NCBI RefSeq assembly: GCF_902859945.1
Contig: NZ_CADIKL010000037.1
Span: 22,627-86,626, forward strand
Direction: 5' to 3'
Source of the DNA: Paraburkholderia caffeinitolerans
Lineage (GTDB): Bacteria; Pseudomonadota; Gammaproteobacteria; Burkholderiales; Burkholderiaceae
Length of the DNA: 64,000 nucleotides
This document shows, piece after piece, positions 63,856-64,000 of the stretch. Numbering within the stretch: position 1 is the first letter of the stretch; each line of letters opens with the position of its first letter. The notes below the pieces were generated by a model that searched no databases, was not told where the DNA came from, and saw only the letters and a list, made by a program, of their open reading frames with translations. Position numbers and translations under genes: made by a program.

Positions 63856-64000
63856 ATGAATACGAACGATTTGATCGCACAATACGGCCCACGCGAGTCG
63901 ATGGAATACGACGTGGTGATCGTAGGCGGCGGCCCGGCGGGCCTGTCCGCGGCGATCCGCCTGAAGCAACTGGCAGCAGAAAAAGGCGCTGAAATCGGCG
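63856..64000 (+). CDS. Electron-transfer-flavoprotein:ubiquinone oxidoreductase (5' part)
   Basis: Only 48 codons are in the window. The N-terminus contains the FAD-binding motif YDVVIVGGGPAGLSAAIRLK, then QLAAEKGAEIG, as in ETF-QO (FixC family). It starts 37 bp after the acyl-CoA dehydrogenase stop and logically takes the electrons that enzyme produces into the quinone pool. The identity rests on the N-terminus and context. Confidence 0.75.
   Translation, partial: MNTNDLIAQYGPRESMEYDVVIVGGGPAGLSAAIRLKQLAAEKGAEIG

Overview
The window is GC-rich DNA (coding density about 90%, strong GC bias at third codon positions) from a betaproteobacterium of the Burkholderiaceae, most likely Paraburkholderia, Caballeronia or Burkholderia. 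The evidence is a Burkholderia-type trimeric porin, a complete wsp operon, an ECF42 sigma locus with DGPF proteins, a type-II aroQ/NAD-type aroE/quiC quinate-shikimate module, and many LysR, ROK, LacI and AraC regulators. I see no tRNA, rRNA, CRISPR array, intact insertion sequence or prophage. The first and last genes are cut by the window edges.

Layout. 1-4.6 kb: small accessory genes (truncated alpha/beta hydrolase, AraC remnant, VOC protein, LysR with a divergent carboxymuconolactone-decarboxylase/cupin pair, small membrane protein, second LysR). 4.7-8.1 kb: a LeuC/LeuD-type hydro-lyase with a 2-hydroxycarboxylate (CitS-type) transporter, probably an organic-acid utilisation operon. 8.2-12 kb: cupin, ilvD and a porin. 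12.2-18.3 kb: a CobS-like AAA ATPase, a CobT-like VWA protein and a membrane J-domain protein, then a PiT phosphate permease. 18.6-24.6 kb: quinate/shikimate catabolism (quiC diverging from aroQ-aroE-MFS, then tetR) with a perfect palindromic operator in the divergent promoter.

24.8-42.5 kb is a signalling island: the seven-gene wsp surface-sensing operon ending in the diguanylate cyclase WspR; an ECF sigma factor between two anti-sigma-like proteins; an HtrA-type protease with an unusual active-site motif; a GAF/PAS/GGDEF cyclase; and a CSS-EAL phosphodiesterase. Making, degrading and controlling cyclic-di-GMP are thus grouped in one stretch.

42.6-53.7 kb is sugar and sugar-acid uptake: a LacI regulator diverging from a glucarate transporter and glucarate dehydratase, with a LacI operator inside the promoter spacer; a GapN-like aldehyde dehydrogenase; and a ribose-type ABC transporter under a ROK regulator preceded by a 25-bp palindrome. 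A decayed 3' end of another sugar-binding-protein gene survives next to lacI. 53.9-56.7 kb is an ECF42 sigma locus with two DGPF proteins, a VOC protein and a matching promoter. 56.7-64 kb holds a glutathione S-transferase, a LytS/LytR-type two-component system, a small membrane protein, an AraC regulator, an acyl-CoA dehydrogenase and the start of electron-transfer-flavoprotein:ubiquinone oxidoreductase.
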